Notes under the pieces: generated by a model
Told to the model about the DNA's origin: nothing
Seen by the model: the letters and a program-made list of their open reading frames with translations, nothing else
Database searches by the model: none
Shown: positions 7,905 to 17,160 of the stretch, piece by piece
How positions within the stretch are numbered: the stretch's first letter is position 1
Layout of the letters: each line of letters starts with the position of its first letter
Source: Candidatus Bathyarchaeota archaeon
Lineage (GTDB): Archaea; Thermoproteota; Bathyarchaeia; Bathyarchaeales; Bathycorpusculaceae
Length of the DNA: 64,000 bases
Assembly (NCBI GenBank): GCA_029907545.1
Contig: JARYLR010000001.1
Location: forward strand, 90,817 to 154,816
Direction: 5' to 3'
Made by a program: the position numbers and the translations under genes

Positions 7905-9248
7905 TTAGGTTTCCTTTGAAACCTCTTTAGCCACATCTTCAATTATGTCGAGAGCAGAGTCCACAAGCTCTCTGGAGATTACCAGCGGCGGCGCAATGCG
8001 GATTGTCGAGACCCCACATGTGATTACGTTGATCCCTCGTTTCCACGACCGCATCATGATCTCGCTTGCCTTTTGAGGCGCAGGCTTCTTGCTCTCTTTG
8101 CTTTCCACAATCTCCATCCCAATCATCAGCCCCTTGCCTCTTACGTCGCCAACTATCCCACAGCCTTCTTTAAACTCTCCAAGCCTCTTAAGGATATACG
8201 CGCCTTGCTTGGATGCATTTTCCAAAAGTTTTTCTTCCTTTATAGTCTCTATCACAGCAAGCGCAGCCACACAAGAAAGTGGGTTGCCACCGAAAGTGCT
8301 TGCGTGCGAGCCCGCTGTCCAGTCCATGATGCTTGCTTTAGCAACAGTTGCACCCAACGGCAACCCGGAAGCTAAAGCCTTGGATGTACAAAGAATATCA
8401 GGCTCAACCCCCCAGTGCTCGATCGCAAACCATTTGCCTGATCTGCCCATGCCCGCCTGCACTTCATCATCAATAAGTAACAATCCATACTTGTCAGCCA
8501 GCTTTTTCAGCCGCTGGAAATACTCCGGTGGAGGCACAACGTAGCCGCCTTCACCTTGAATCGGTTCCAAAACAATTGCCGCAGTATCTTCAGGGGGCAC
8601 ATACTTCTGCAAAACATACTCGTCAATAAAGTCCACGCACCAGTAATGGCATTCAGGATAGCTGAGCTTGAAAGGACACCGATAGCAGTAAGGATAAGGA
8701 ACATGGTGAACGCCGGGCATTAGCGGGAAGAAATAGCGTCTCTGAGCTAGCTTGCTCGCAGTAATGGACAGGGCACCTATGGTGCGCCCGTGAAAGGCAC
8801 CGACAAAGCCTATGAACAGCTGCTTGCGAGTGTGCCATTTCGCAATTTTGATAGCAGCCTCAATTGCCTCGGCGCCACTGTTTCCAAAATAGGCTTTCTT
8901 TGCAAAAGTGCCGGGAGTGATTTCAGATAACTTGGCTGCTGTATTGATTACTTCGTTGTAGAAGAAGTCTGTGTTTGAATAGTGCAGAAAACGTTCGCAT
9001 TGATTCTTTATGGCGGCAATCACTTTCGGATGGTTGTGACCAACATTCAGACACACTAAGCCCGAGTTGAAGTCAATATACTCGTTTCCATCAATGTCTT
9101 TGACTATGCATCCTTTTCCGGACTCCACGACAAGAGGATAAAAGCGCCCATACGAAGGCGAAATCAATCGCTCATCTTCTTTAACCACTTCCCTTGCCTT
9201 TGGACCCGGAGGAGTAACAACTATCTTTGGATACTTATCCATACACAT
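7905..9248 (-). CDS. Class III PLP aminotransferase (GABA/acetylornithine family; possible amino-acid racemase)
   Basis: The 447-residue product has the class III fold: GNSGAEAIEAAIK (cofactor phosphate site), FHGRTIGALS, VLEPIQGEGGY, LLIDDEVQAGMGRSG (the aspartate for the PLP ring nitrogen) and the PLP lysine in CTSKALASGLPLG. The PYPYCYRCPF insertion, with cysteines at about residues 195-210, is typical of the archaeal subgroup that contains both aminotransferases and the Thermococcales broad-specificity amino-acid racemases, so the reaction is uncertain. A TATA box (GATATATAAA, near 9288) and a GAGG site precede the ATG. Confidence 0.88.
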   Translation of the reverse strand: MCMDKYPKIVVTPPGPKAREVVKEDERLISPSYGRFYPLVVESGKGCIVKDIDGNEYIDFNSGLVCLNVGHNHPKVIAAIKNQCERFLHYSNTDFFYNEVINTAAKLSEITPGTFAKKAYFGNSGAEAIEAAIKIAKWHTRKQLFIGFVGAFHGRTIGALSITASKLAQRRYFFPLMPGVHHVPYPYCYRCPFKLSYPECHYWCVDFIDEYVLQKYVPPEDTAAIVLEPIQGEGGYVVPPPEYFQRLKKLADKYGLLLIDDEVQAGMGRSGKWFAIEHWGVEPDILCTSKALASGLPLGATVAKASIMDWTAGSHASTFGGNPLSCVAALAVIETIKEEKLLENASKQGAYILKRLGEFKEGCGIVGDVRGKGLMIGMEIVESKESKKPAPQKASEIMMRSWKRGINVITCGVSTIRIAPPLVISRELVDSALDIIEDVAKEVSKET

Positions 9249-9377
9249 CGCCTCAAAGAGAATTCAACGATTAGAAAAGACGGTTTTATATATCTAACTA
9301 TGCTGATTGCTTGAAAGCATCAAGAAAAGCAGAGATTAAGCGAATCTGCGGCTGGTGACCTAGAGAAATTGCTCTTT

Positions 9378-9713
9378 TTAAGGTTTGGCAAGCGTGATTT
9401 CAACGGCTGAAACGTTTGACTTTCTGCCTTGCTCCCTTGCCACTTCCTCAGTGCTGATCGCTATTCCTTCAATTTGAAGGTTTTTGGCAAACGAACGTTT
9501 CAACACTTCAACCGTATCAACCGCTCTGCAGATCGCGCGCCCTCTAGCCTTCAAAACCAGTTTTTGTGCACCAGAGTTCAGATGCGTCATACATGCGAGA
9601 ACATAGTTCATCACAGGTTTCTTCCCTATGTACAGCGCGTTCTCGGAGACTTCTAGGTTTTGAGAAGCTTTCTCTTTTTGCATGTTTGGCTTTTTTCGTT
9701 TTTCATTCGGCAT
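9378..9713 (-). CDS. alba: Chromatin protein Alba
   Basis: The 111-residue product has a basic 20-residue N-terminal tail and then the Alba core: ALYIGKKPVMNYVLACMTHLNSGA, LKARGRAICRAVDTVEVLKR and the VSAVEITLAK end strand. The lysine pair in IGKKP is the residue position acetylated in Sulfolobus Alba. It is an abundant dimeric DNA- and RNA-binding protein. An AGGAG ribosome site precedes the ATG at 9713. The basic tail is longer than in the shortest homologues. Confidence 0.96.
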   Translation of the reverse strand: MPNEKRKKPNMQKEKASQNLEVSENALYIGKKPVMNYVLACMTHLNSGAQKLVLKARGRAICRAVDTVEVLKRSFAKNLQIEGIAISTEEVAREQGRKSNVSAVEITLAKP

Positions 9714-9818
9714 GTTTCAAGTTCTCCTTGTTCAATGCTTTTTCTATTCTATGTACCGCGAGGCAGAGTATCACGGAATAGAGCTTATATGTTTCTGTAT
9801 AGTGAGCGAAAAGACGCA

Positions 9819-10397
9819 TCACTTTGTTTTGAGGCATTTTTCTTGAACAAATTTCATTCCTTCTTCGAAGGCAAGCATGTTTGCCTCTAAGAACTCTCTC
9901 TTTGCTCCAAAAAGCTCTTCCAAGCCTTTGTTAATGCTCTCCTTGGACACGATGTTTGTGCATGCAACATACGCGCCCAACATCACCATGTTTGCTGCTT
10001 TTTCATTGCCAACTCTGGAAGCAATTTCGTTTGCTGGAATAAAAGTTGCTTGAACGTCCTTTCGTGTTGCTGAACGTGTAACAAATGAGCTGTTGGCTAA
10101 AAGCAAGCCGTCGCTCTGCAGCTTCGGCTCGAAGGCTTCAATGGATGGGTTATTCATGACAATAACGGCGCGTGGGCGAGGAATAAGGGGCGAGCCTATT
10201 TCTTCGTCTGAAACAACCACAGTACAGTTAGCGGTTCCACCACGCATTTCGGGACCATACGAAGGAATCCATGTCACGTGTTTGCCTTCTTTCATCGCGC
10301 TGTAGGCAAGCAGTTTACCGATAAACATGAGCCCTTGTCCGCCGAACCCAGCCATTATCACGTCTTCATAGATCCCTTTCACTTTTCCCTTTTCCAC
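9819..10397 (-). CDS. 2-oxoacid:ferredoxin oxidoreductase, gamma subunit
   Basis: The 192-residue product has the gamma-subunit pattern: IMAGFGGQGLMFIGKLLAYSAM at the N-terminus, TWIPSYGPEMRGGTANCTVVVSD, and SPLIPRPRAVIVMNNPS. It is the last gene of a delta-alpha-beta-gamma operon (12439 down to 9819). Together these make a TPP and iron-sulfur enzyme that oxidises a 2-oxoacid and coenzyme A to acyl-CoA, CO2 and reduced ferredoxin. A GTG start follows an AGGAGG site, 2 nt after the beta-subunit stop. Confidence 0.93.
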   Translation of the reverse strand: MEKGKVKGIYEDVIMAGFGGQGLMFIGKLLAYSAMKEGKHVTWIPSYGPEMRGGTANCTVVVSDEEIGSPLIPRPRAVIVMNNPSIEAFEPKLQSDGLLLANSSFVTRSATRKDVQATFIPANEIASRVGNEKAANMVMLGAYVACTNIVSKESINKGLEELFGAKREFLEANMLAFEEGMKFVQEKCLKTK

Positions 10398-10399
10398 AT

Positions 10400-11143
10400 T
10401 TACTCCTCCTTTGGAACCTTAAACTCGCCTAACGGATAATAAAGCGCCATCTTCTCATCAACCCACTTCACAGACTCGAAAGGAGTCATATGCCAATTCG
10501 TGGGACACTGCGATAGAACTTCCACAAGAGAGTAGCCCAGACCCCTCATCTGTGTTTCAAAGGCTTTCCTTATAGCTTTCTTGGCTTGAACAACATTCTT
10601 GGGACTGCTTACGCTGACGCGGGCAACATAGGCTGCGCCTGGAAGAGTAGCCACGATCTCGCACATTCTAATTGGAAACCCCGCAGTTTCCGGCTTTCTG
10701 CCAGCAGGAGTGGTTGTGCTCTTCTGTCCTATAAGCGTTGTAGGCGCCATCTGCCCCGCAGTCATTCCATAAATCGCGTTGTTAACGAAAACTGTTGTGA
10801 TTTTTTCTCCACGCGCAGCAACATGTATCGCTTCAGCAGTACCGATTGCTGCAAAGTCGCCGTCTCCTTGATAGGTAAACACGACAAGATCAGGGTGCAC
10901 CCGTTTGCATCCCGTAGCGATAGCGGGCGCGCGTCCATGCGCCGCCTCATAGCAATCAACATCAAGATAGTTATAAAGCAACACCGCGCAGCCGACAGGA
11001 GCCACTGCCACAGTCTTTTCGCGAATCTCAAGTTCATCAATAACTTCCGCCACAAGCCTATGAATAATACCGTGACCGCATCCCGGACAGTAATGTGTGG
11101 CAACTGGAAACAGCGATTTAGGTCTTTCATAAACAACTTCCAT
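10400..11143 (-). CDS. 2-oxoacid:ferredoxin oxidoreductase, beta (TPP-binding) subunit
   Basis: The product has [12 protein letters not shown] (iron-sulfur/TPP site) and the TPP-magnesium motif GDGDFAAIG...[16 protein letters not shown]. It carries out decarboxylation of the 2-oxoacid. I place the start at ATG 11143, which has a GGAG site 8-10 nt before it and begins 2 nt after the alpha stop. An in-frame upstream start would lie inside the alpha gene. The sequence resembles 2-oxoglutarate (Kor) and branched-chain (Vor) enzymes; which substrate is used is unclear. Confidence 0.94.
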   Translation of the reverse strand: MEVVYERPKSLFPVATHYCPGCGHGIIHRLVAEVIDELEIREKTVAVAPVGCAVLLYNYLDVDCYEAAHGRAPAIATGCKRVHPDLVVFTYQGDGDFAAIGTAEAIHVAARGEKITTVFVNNAIYGMTAGQMAPTTLIGQKSTTTPAGRKPETAGFPIRMCEIVATLPGAAYVARVSVSSPKNVVQAKKAIRKAFETQMRGLGYSLVEVLSQCPTNWHMTPFESVKWVDEKMALYYPLGEFKVPKEE

Positions 11144-11144
11144 G

Positions 11145-12206
11145 CTACCCACTCTCCTTAGCGGTCTTTTCCACCTCACGCACTATCTCATCATAGCCAG
11201 GTACAACGCCGCCTACTCTGCTGTAGAAGTTTACCTTGGTTTTGCCGCAGACAGCCAGCTGAACATCCTGAAACATCTGCCCGAGACTCATTTCAACGAC
11301 CAGTATCTTTTTCCCGCTTTCTGCTACCTTGGCAAACTGCTGATAGGGGAACGGGTAGAGAGAGATCGGCCTCAGAAGCCCAGCTTTAACGCCATTTTCG
11401 CGTAGAAGTTTAATAGCGGTCTTTGCGATACGGGCAACAGTGCCGTAGGCTCCAATTACCACGTCAGCATCATCAACCATAAAAGACTCAAACCTCACCT
11501 CATTCTTAACCGCTTCACCTAGTTTATGTGCAATAGCCAAGTTACGCTTTTCAAGAACAGGCGGATCCAAGTAAAGCGTCTTAATCAGGTGACGAGGCCG
11601 GTTTCTAGCTCCATCAAGGTTCCATTCCTTCTTTGAAAACTCGGTCTTCGCAGGCGGCGGAAACTCCACGGGCTCCATCATCTGCCCCATGTTGCCGTCT
11701 CCCAAAACCATCACGGGATTGCGATACTTGTCTGCAAGATCAAAGGCAAGCATGGTAAGGTTCACTGCTTCCTGAGCCGTGTGAGGGGCAAGAACTAGCA
11801 GATGATAATCACCATGTCCTCCGCCTTTTGTCGCTTGGAAGTAGTCTGCCTGCGATGGATGGATGCCGCCCAGTCCAGGTCCACCTCGCATCATGTTGAC
11901 AATGACGCATGGAAGCTCTGCCGCTGCAATGTAGGAGATTCCTTCCTGCATAAGGCTGATGCCTGGACTTGATGAAGAGGTCATTACTCTTGCGCCTGTT
12001 CCGGCAGCGCCAAAGGTCATGTATATGGCGGCCACTTCGCTTTCTGCCTGAAGGAATGTGCCGCCGACCTCTGGAAGCCTCATTGACATGTATTCGCAGA
12101 TCTCGTTTTGCGGGGTTATGGGGTAGCCGAAATAGAAGCGGCAGCCTGCTTGAATTGCAGCTTCGGCGATTGCTTCGTTTCCAGCCATAAACCTCTTTTC
12201 GGTCAC
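11145..12206 (-). CDS. 2-oxoacid:ferredoxin oxidoreductase, alpha subunit (VorB/KorA type)
   Basis: The 353-residue product starts [30 protein letters not shown], the alpha-subunit pyrimidine-domain signature, and continues with [24 protein letters not shown] and a C-terminal domain II with RPISLYPFP. It lacks the fused gamma domain, which is encoded separately here. Its GTG start overlaps the delta-subunit stop by 4 nt and follows GGAGGCG, showing translational coupling. The VorB-like architecture suggests branched-chain or broad 2-oxoacids, but this is inference. Confidence 0.94.
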   Translation of the reverse strand: MTEKRFMAGNEAIAEAAIQAGCRFYFGYPITPQNEICEYMSMRLPEVGGTFLQAESEVAAIYMTFGAAGTGARVMTSSSSPGISLMQEGISYIAAAELPCVIVNMMRGGPGLGGIHPSQADYFQATKGGGHGDYHLLVLAPHTAQEAVNLTMLAFDLADKYRNPVMVLGDGNMGQMMEPVEFPPPAKTEFSKKEWNLDGARNRPRHLIKTLYLDPPVLEKRNLAIAHKLGEAVKNEVRFESFMVDDADVVIGAYGTVARIAKTAIKLLRENGVKAGLLRPISLYPFPYQQFAKVAESGKKILVVEMSLGQMFQDVQLAVCGKTKVNFYSRVGGVVPGYDEIVREVEKTAKESG

Positions 12207-12439
12207 TTTTTTTCGCCTCCAGCTTTCCGATCTCTAAAAACCTGAATCGCAACGTCCGGGCAAATCAGCGCGCATAGACCACATCCAGTGCACTTGCCCT
12301 CGGCGTCAACAAACTCGGCTGGATGATAGCTGGTTTTGCTTACATGCTTCGCTGTTTTCAAAAGTTTCTGAGGGCACGCATTGACACAGAGGGCGCACCC
12401 TTTGCAGAAATCTTCGTTAATGACTATTTTACCCGTCAT
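12203..12439 (-). CDS. 2-oxoacid:ferredoxin oxidoreductase, delta (2x[4Fe-4S] ferredoxin) subunit
   Basis: The small product has two [4Fe-4S] motifs, CKGCALCVNACP and CTGCGLCALICP, each with the CxxCxxCxxxCP spacing. It would move electrons from the TPP centre to external ferredoxin. It is the first gene of the delta-alpha-beta-gamma operon. I choose ATG 12439 because a GGTGG site precedes it; an in-frame GTG at 12448 is also possible. Confidence 0.93.
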   Translation of the reverse strand: MTGKIVINEDFCKGCALCVNACPQKLLKTAKHVSKTSYHPAEFVDAEGKCTGCGLCALICPDVAIQVFRDRKAGGEKK

Positions 12440-12534
12440 CTCACCCACCAGATCAACATGATTGCTTACCGCAGAGGCGCTGGCTAAGATGTGCAGATGT
12501 TAGTATCAGAAACCTCTGCAATATTAATGTTGGC

Positions 12535-14358
12535 TTAAACATAAAGCAAAAGCAACATCAAAAACAAGCCAGTTACACCAAAAATGGGGGCAAATATTCT
12601 CTTTGCTTTTTTCAAACCTTTATCTATAAGGAGACAGAGCATCTCTAGCTGCTTCTCTCCTATAACCTTGACCCCGCGGATCAGCACGCTGCGGCAACAC
12701 ACGTTTTCAACAGGTTCTAGACAAGAAATAGCATTAATCGTTGCCTCCTTAACGTAGCCCACCAGTTTTTCGTTATCCGTAACCTCTCCCACTGGGTGAT
12801 AGCCGCGTTCCCCGAGTATGACGGCGTTCACTACATGAGTGTCTGTCGTGAAGATTTCGCCTTCGTCCACGCCTATAGAGCGAAGAGCCGAAAGCATTCG
12901 CTCGCGTAGTCCTGCAATCATGTTGTTTCCATCGATGATTATGTAGGCAGCCTTCTGCTCAACCGCCTTAACCACGATGGCGGTAATGCCTCCCATTCCC
13001 ATACCGTCTTTCAGCCCGAACTCCTTTGGGAACACCGTGGCTCCACCAACACTAAAGGGCTCTCGGTTAAGCGAAACTGCTTTCTTGATAACTTGGGCAG
13101 CGACCTTTTGGATTGCATCCAAAGTTTCCCGCAGTTCTAGCGGACCGTCAATGCTGTTGTGAGCATTAACAACTGCGGAGCAGGCTAAGCCGTATTTTTC
13201 AGCTTCTTGTCGAGCAAAAATGCCTAGCTCTTTCGGAAAGTCTTCTGTGGTTCTTGGCGAAAGCGTGAAAGATAGGAATGCGGAGTTGCCGAAAATCTGG
13301 CAGGATGCTGTCGCAAGACCATTGCTTAGCGATACCAACGGAGAAGCCTTTGCCTCAAACGTCTCGCAATCTGCTGAGCTTATAAGAGTCTTGATTAATT
13401 TTTTGTTCTGCGCTTGAGAGGCTAAATCCAATTCATGCCCGAAAAGCCCGTGAGGAACAGCGACCACACAGCCGATTTCCGCTTCAAGCTCGGTCTTAAT
13501 CATGTATGGAAGAGCGCTACTGCCGATATTTTTAAACGGTCCAGGATGAACAAAGGGAACAACCATCGCGGCTTTGGATCTGGGATATCCAAACCTGATT
13601 AATGAAACCTCGACATCCGTTTCTTCGCCAAGTTTTTCTAGAAGCTCTTCAAAGGGAGCGTTCAGCCCGAGAATCCAGTTAAGCAGAAACGCCTTCAAGA
13701 GCGATAATGCTGGAACGCCAACCGTTTCTTTTCCAACACGATCAAGAAGGGAAAGAAACACGAGACTGGCTACAAGTCCCAGCACTGTGGAAAAGCCTAT
13801 GAACGTGAGCATCTGCAGGTTAATCTCAAAACCTATTTTTGCCCAGAAAGTTAGAAAAAGGATCAAGTGGAGAACAGGCTGAAGAAAGGAGGCACTATAC
13901 GATCGAAAAGAATGAAGACTGGACACTGCCCTAAAAACTACTAAGCGCAGGATAAGCACTGCTGAAAAACCAAAAAGGCAAAGTCGAATCCACCACCACT
14001 GTGAATCCACCGCTACTGCTAAAACGGTGCCGACAAGCAAAAAGATAGCCCAGAAGCCCAAGCAGATAAGCGAAACCGCAGCTGTTCTTCTAAAATCAAA
14101 AATCGGATCGCCCTTCATAATCACTCTGCTTATGACTAGATCCGAGAAGACATTCACAAGCAAAATAACAAGACTCAATGATAACCCAAGAGTTAGCCAG
14201 TAGTCGTGAACAGAAAGAATGCTTGCTGCAAGAAAGCCGCAACCCAGACATACTGCAGTTTGGAACAAAAAAACCCGGCCGTATGATGGAAGCTTAAACA
14301 GTGACTCGTAATGTTTCACTGCGCTGTTCATGGATCTGTTCAGAGCGTTATCTGACAC
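12535..14358 (-). CDS. DUF2070-family membrane protein
   Basis: The 607-residue product has an N-terminal membrane region with about six or seven hydrophobic segments (residues 30-225), a soluble domain with conserved histidine- and glycine-rich strings (VPFVHPGPFKNIGSSALP, AVPHGLFGHELDLA, VVNAHNSIDG, GMGMGGITAIVV) and a final C-terminal membrane helix. These match the archaeal DUF2070 family, whose function is unknown. The conserved HPGPF, HG and GHE residues suggest a metal or catalytic site, which is my inference. It is monocistronic, 96 nt before the oxidoreductase operon. Confidence 0.85.
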   Translation of the reverse strand: MSDNALNRSMNSAVKHYESLFKLPSYGRVFLFQTAVCLGCGFLAASILSVHDYWLTLGLSLSLVILLVNVFSDLVISRVIMKGDPIFDFRRTAAVSLICLGFWAIFLLVGTVLAVAVDSQWWWIRLCLFGFSAVLILRLVVFRAVSSLHSFRSYSASFLQPVLHLILFLTFWAKIGFEINLQMLTFIGFSTVLGLVASLVFLSLLDRVGKETVGVPALSLLKAFLLNWILGLNAPFEELLEKLGEETDVEVSLIRFGYPRSKAAMVVPFVHPGPFKNIGSSALPYMIKTELEAEIGCVVAVPHGLFGHELDLASQAQNKKLIKTLISSADCETFEAKASPLVSLSNGLATASCQIFGNSAFLSFTLSPRTTEDFPKELGIFARQEAEKYGLACSAVVNAHNSIDGPLELRETLDAIQKVAAQVIKKAVSLNREPFSVGGATVFPKEFGLKDGMGMGGITAIVVKAVEQKAAYIIIDGNNMIAGLRERMLSALRSIGVDEGEIFTTDTHVVNAVILGERGYHPVGEVTDNEKLVGYVKEATINAISCLEPVENVCCRSVLIRGVKVIGEKQLEMLCLLIDKGLKKAKRIFAPIFGVTGLFLMLLLLYV

Positions 14359-14575
14359 TTGGTTTTCCTCTAGGAGAAAAAGCTATGAAAGAGGGTCTGA
14401 AATATTAAAGTGTCGCAACAACAAGTTTAACATGGATCGCCAGTTCAAGTGGTGGTGGAAAATATTTACCGCAAACGGTTGCACCTTCTATGGAATTTGA
14501 ATGCGTCCATGCCGTCTTGAGCGAGGGGCAACTGTTTTATCCTTGAAAATCCAATCATAAGATTTTGCGAGCCCT

Positions 14576-14863
14576 ATGCCAGAGCAAAATGTGCCCATCA
14601 CAATATTTCACATGTTGGAGAAAAACTTGGGCAAAGAGATACGAGTCATTCTTGAACCTTCCTACGGCTTCGAAGGCACGTTAGTCGCCGTAACAGACAA
14701 GCCAGCAGGCATTTGGCTTTCAGACGCCGAAGCAATTACACTACGGGCAACCATTGCCCAGCCAATACCCTCGGTTGTAAGCCGAGAAGAAAGAAGCGAA
14801 ATATTCCTTCACCTTGACTCAATTCAGAGAATAGAAGTGCTACACTTGCCTGCGCGGCGATAG
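14576..14863 (+). CDS. Small Sm/Lsm-like protein
   Basis: The 95-residue product has an N-terminal helix (ITIFHMLEKNL) followed by an Sm1-like stretch (GKEIRVILEPSYGFEGTLVAV with the G of the fold) and an end resembling Sm2 (EIFLHLDSIQRIEVL). Archaeal Lsm proteins form rings that bind U-rich RNA. The Sm1 motif here lacks the usual D-x-x-M-N signature, so it is a divergent member at best. It faces the Sec61-beta gene convergently, 8 nt apart. Confidence 0.55.
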   Translation: MPEQNVPITIFHMLEKNLGKEIRVILEPSYGFEGTLVAVTDKPAGIWLSDAEAITLRATIAQPIPSVVSREERSEIFLHLDSIQRIEVLHLPARR

Positions 14864-14871
14864 AGCCTTAT

Positions 14872-15039
14872 TTAGAAGAAGATTTGAGCAAGAATGCATA
14901 CAACGATTAGTGCAACTGCCGCGCCCACGAGGATCTCCGGTCTAACCTTAACTCCTTCAGTCTCCTCTTCAAAGAATCTGAGAAGCCCTGCACTTGCAGC
15001 AGGCATTGGCCCTGCCTTTTCCTTCTTTTTCTTGCTCAC
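14872..15039 (-). CDS. secG: Preprotein translocase subunit Sec61-beta (archaeal SecG)
   Basis: This 55-residue gene is easily missed because it is short and starts with GTG. It encodes a lysine-rich N-terminus (MSKKKKEKAGPMP), the near-invariant AGLLRFFEEETEGVKVRPE segment and a single C-terminal transmembrane helix (residues 36-55). This is the exact layout of archaeal Sec61-beta, the small subunit of the SecYE translocation channel. Nothing nearby is a Sec gene, and it is probably transcribed alone. Confidence 0.95.
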   Translation of the reverse strand: MSKKKKEKAGPMPAASAGLLRFFEEETEGVKVRPEILVGAAVALIVVCILAQIFF

Positions 15040-15159
15040 GGTTTAAGCCCCATGCACTCTACTGTAGCATTTCGTACTTCTTTCTCCATTATTAACGTTG
15101 CGCCACAGAAAGAGTTTTTATTATTCGACCGTTCATAATGAAATACAACGGTGCTACAG

Positions 15160-16476
15160 ATGCCAACAAGCCGAGAAGAGTACGATTACGTTTTCAGCTT
15201 ACTAGAACAGCATCACAAATGGTTCCAAGAAAGCATACCCCTAATAGCAAGCGAAAACATTCCAAGCCCAGCCGTACGCGAAACAATGGCAACAGACTTC
15301 GGAAACCGTTACGCAGAGGGATGGCCTGGCGAACGTGTCTACGCGGGCTGCCGCTTCATCGACAAAGTAGAGTTTAAATGCATTGAACTTATGAAGAAAC
15401 TTTACAATGCCGAGTTTGTTGACGTTAGACCCATATCAGGAGTTGTAGCTAACCTAGCAGTCTACACCGCGTTCACGGAGCCAAATGATATTCTCATGGC
15501 GCTTTCAATCCCATGTGGCGGACACATAACATCGGGTAAAAAAGAACTCGGCGGCACAGCAGGCGCGGTGAAAGGGTTAGTTGTCGAATACCTACCTTTA
15601 GACTATAAAGAACTGAACATCGACGTTGACAAGACTAAAAAGAAAATACAGGAACTCGCAGCCAAAGGGAAGCCGCCGAAGTTCGCTATGTTCGGCGCAA
15701 GCGTCTTCCCCTTTCCTCACCCAGTAAAAGAGTTAGCTGAAGCCTTTCACTCCGTTGGCGCAACAGTTGGCTATGACGCTGCACATGTGGCAGGTCTGAT
15801 CGCCGGCAAGCAGTTTCAAGATCCCCTCGAAGAAGGCGCCGATGTCGTCAGTCTAAGCACGCATAAAACCTTCTTCGGCCCCCAACATGGCAGCATCCTT
15901 TCGTGGGAGAAGCATGCAGAAAAACTGAAGAAGGCAACGTTTCCTGGAATGGTAAGCAATCATCACTTGCATGCGGTTGCAGGTTTGACCGTTGCTTGTG
16001 CGGAGATGCTTGAGTTTGGCAAAGAATACGCGAACCAGATTGTGAAGAATGCAAAGGCGCTTGCGCAAGCGCTTCATGAAAGAGGGTTCGAGGTGCTTGC
16101 AGCACATAAAGGTTTCACAGAATCCCACGTGATTTTGATAGATATCACAAAACATGGTGACGGCGGCACAATCGAAGAAACTTTAGAAAAGGCGAATATC
16201 ATCATCAACAGGAACCTTCTTCCTTGGGACATCAAAGAGGGAAGACATTTCATGCACCCCGGCGGCATCAGGATGGGCGTTTCTGAGGTAACAAGGCTTG
16301 GGATGAAAGAGTCTGAGATGGAAGAGATTGCAGAATTCGTAAAACGTGTAATAATTGATAGAGCGCCGATGGACAAGGTTGCCGTTGATGTAGCGGAGTT
16401 CAGAAAAGGCTACCAGAAAGTGCATTACTGTTTCGAGAACGCGACAGAAGCCTACAAATACATTAGAATACGCTAA
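15160..16476 (+). CDS. glyA: Serine hydroxymethyltransferase
   Basis: The product converts serine and a tetrahydropterin cofactor into glycine and the methylene form. It shows SENIPSPAVRETMATDFGNRYAEGWPG, the aspartate region GYDAAHVAGLIAG and the PLP lysine in SLSTHKTFFGPQHG. It belongs to the archaeal branch, which commonly uses modified folates such as methanopterins; the cofactor here is not shown by sequence. The start may be ATG 15160 or the in-frame GTG 15151; a TTTTTATTATT promoter lies about 30 nt upstream. Confidence 0.95.
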   Translation: MPTSREEYDYVFSLLEQHHKWFQESIPLIASENIPSPAVRETMATDFGNRYAEGWPGERVYAGCRFIDKVEFKCIELMKKLYNAEFVDVRPISGVVANLAVYTAFTEPNDILMALSIPCGGHITSGKKELGGTAGAVKGLVVEYLPLDYKELNIDVDKTKKKIQELAAKGKPPKFAMFGASVFPFPHPVKELAEAFHSVGATVGYDAAHVAGLIAGKQFQDPLEEGADVVSLSTHKTFFGPQHGSILSWEKHAEKLKKATFPGMVSNHHLHAVAGLTVACAEMLEFGKEYANQIVKNAKALAQALHERGFEVLAAHKGFTESHVILIDITKHGDGGTIEETLEKANIIINRNLLPWDIKEGRHFMHPGGIRMGVSEVTRLGMKESEMEEIAEFVKRVIIDRAPMDKVAVDVAEFRKGYQKVHYCFENATEAYKYIRIR

Positions 16477-16557
16477 AACAATATCTAGGTAGCCCTTTAA
16501 TGGAGACCTCCAACACCGCAGATTAGCGTGAAGAATCATGGTTTAGGGCGCGAGAAA

Positions 16558-16845
16558 ATGCATATACACGAATATCAGAAACTGATGCACCAGCTATATT
16601 TCCACAAAGATTCAAAACGCGGCACCAAAGGAACTTATGACAGACTTGTTGACGAAGTAACAGAGCTAGGCGAAGCTCTTTCAGGCAAAGATAAGGAGGC
16701 GCTTGAGAAAGAATTTGCTGACGCCCTCGCATGGTTAGCTTCTCTTGCAAATGTTGCAGATGTGGATTTAGAGAAGGCTGCGACAGGCAAGTATAACGGA
16801 AGATGCCCGAAATGTGGAAGCTCGCCTTGCAAGTGCCCTTTCTAG
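16558..16845 (+). CDS. MazG-like nucleotide pyrophosphohydrolase with cysteine tail
   Basis: The product is all-helical with the MazG metal-binding acids in DRLVDEVTELGEAL and LEKEFADALAWLASLANVADVDLEKA, the EExxE plus ExxD layout for magnesium and nucleotide triphosphate. A C-terminal CPKCGSSPCKCPF adds a cysteine cluster that may bind zinc. It would hydrolyse non-canonical or damaged NTPs to NMPs. Starts at 16528 (GTG) or 16537 (ATG) are also in frame. It ends in a 4-nt overlap with the convergent winged-helix gene. Confidence 0.85.
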   Translation: MHIHEYQKLMHQLYFHKDSKRGTKGTYDRLVDEVTELGEALSGKDKEALEKEFADALAWLASLANVADVDLEKAATGKYNGRCPKCGSSPCKCPF

Positions 16846-17114
16846 TTTGATGCAACCAAGCGTTTCTGCCCTATGCCCGTAGTCTTCCAAGTGTAGGGTT
16901 TGCTGCCTCTGCGTTCCACTATTCCTTCTGCTCCGAGAAGCCTCAAATGGTGCATTACTACATTGTAGTGCGCGCTAGCTTCCTTCGCGAGAGATTTCAC
17001 ATCCATTGGGTGCTTGTCCAAAATATTCAGTATCTTCGTTCTGGTGTCTAGTCCTCGTTTTATGTTTCTAATGCTGGATAAGTAGGCGTTGGGATGGTAT
17101 GCTTGTTTGGTCAT
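16842..17114 (-). CDS. Small winged-helix transcriptional regulator (ArsR-like)
   Basis: The product of about 90 residues has a winged-helix fold: RTKILNILDKHPMDVKSLAKEASAHYNVVMHHLRLLGAEGIVERRGSKPYTWKTTGIG. The recognition helix is ASAHYNVVMHHLRLL and the wing is VERRGSKPYTW. It has no visible ligand-binding domain or metal cysteines. I prefer ATG 17114 over an upstream in-frame TTG at 17123. It lies directly upstream of no gene on its strand except the polD large-subunit terminus. Targets are unknown. Confidence 0.8.
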   Translation of the reverse strand: MTKQAYHPNAYLSSIRNIKRGLDTRTKILNILDKHPMDVKSLAKEASAHYNVVMHHLRLLGAEGIVERRGSKPYTWKTTGIGQKRLVASN

Positions 17115-17160
17115 GCTTACCAAAAAGACTTAAGCTGTTCCAGATAGAAAAGTCTTGTTT

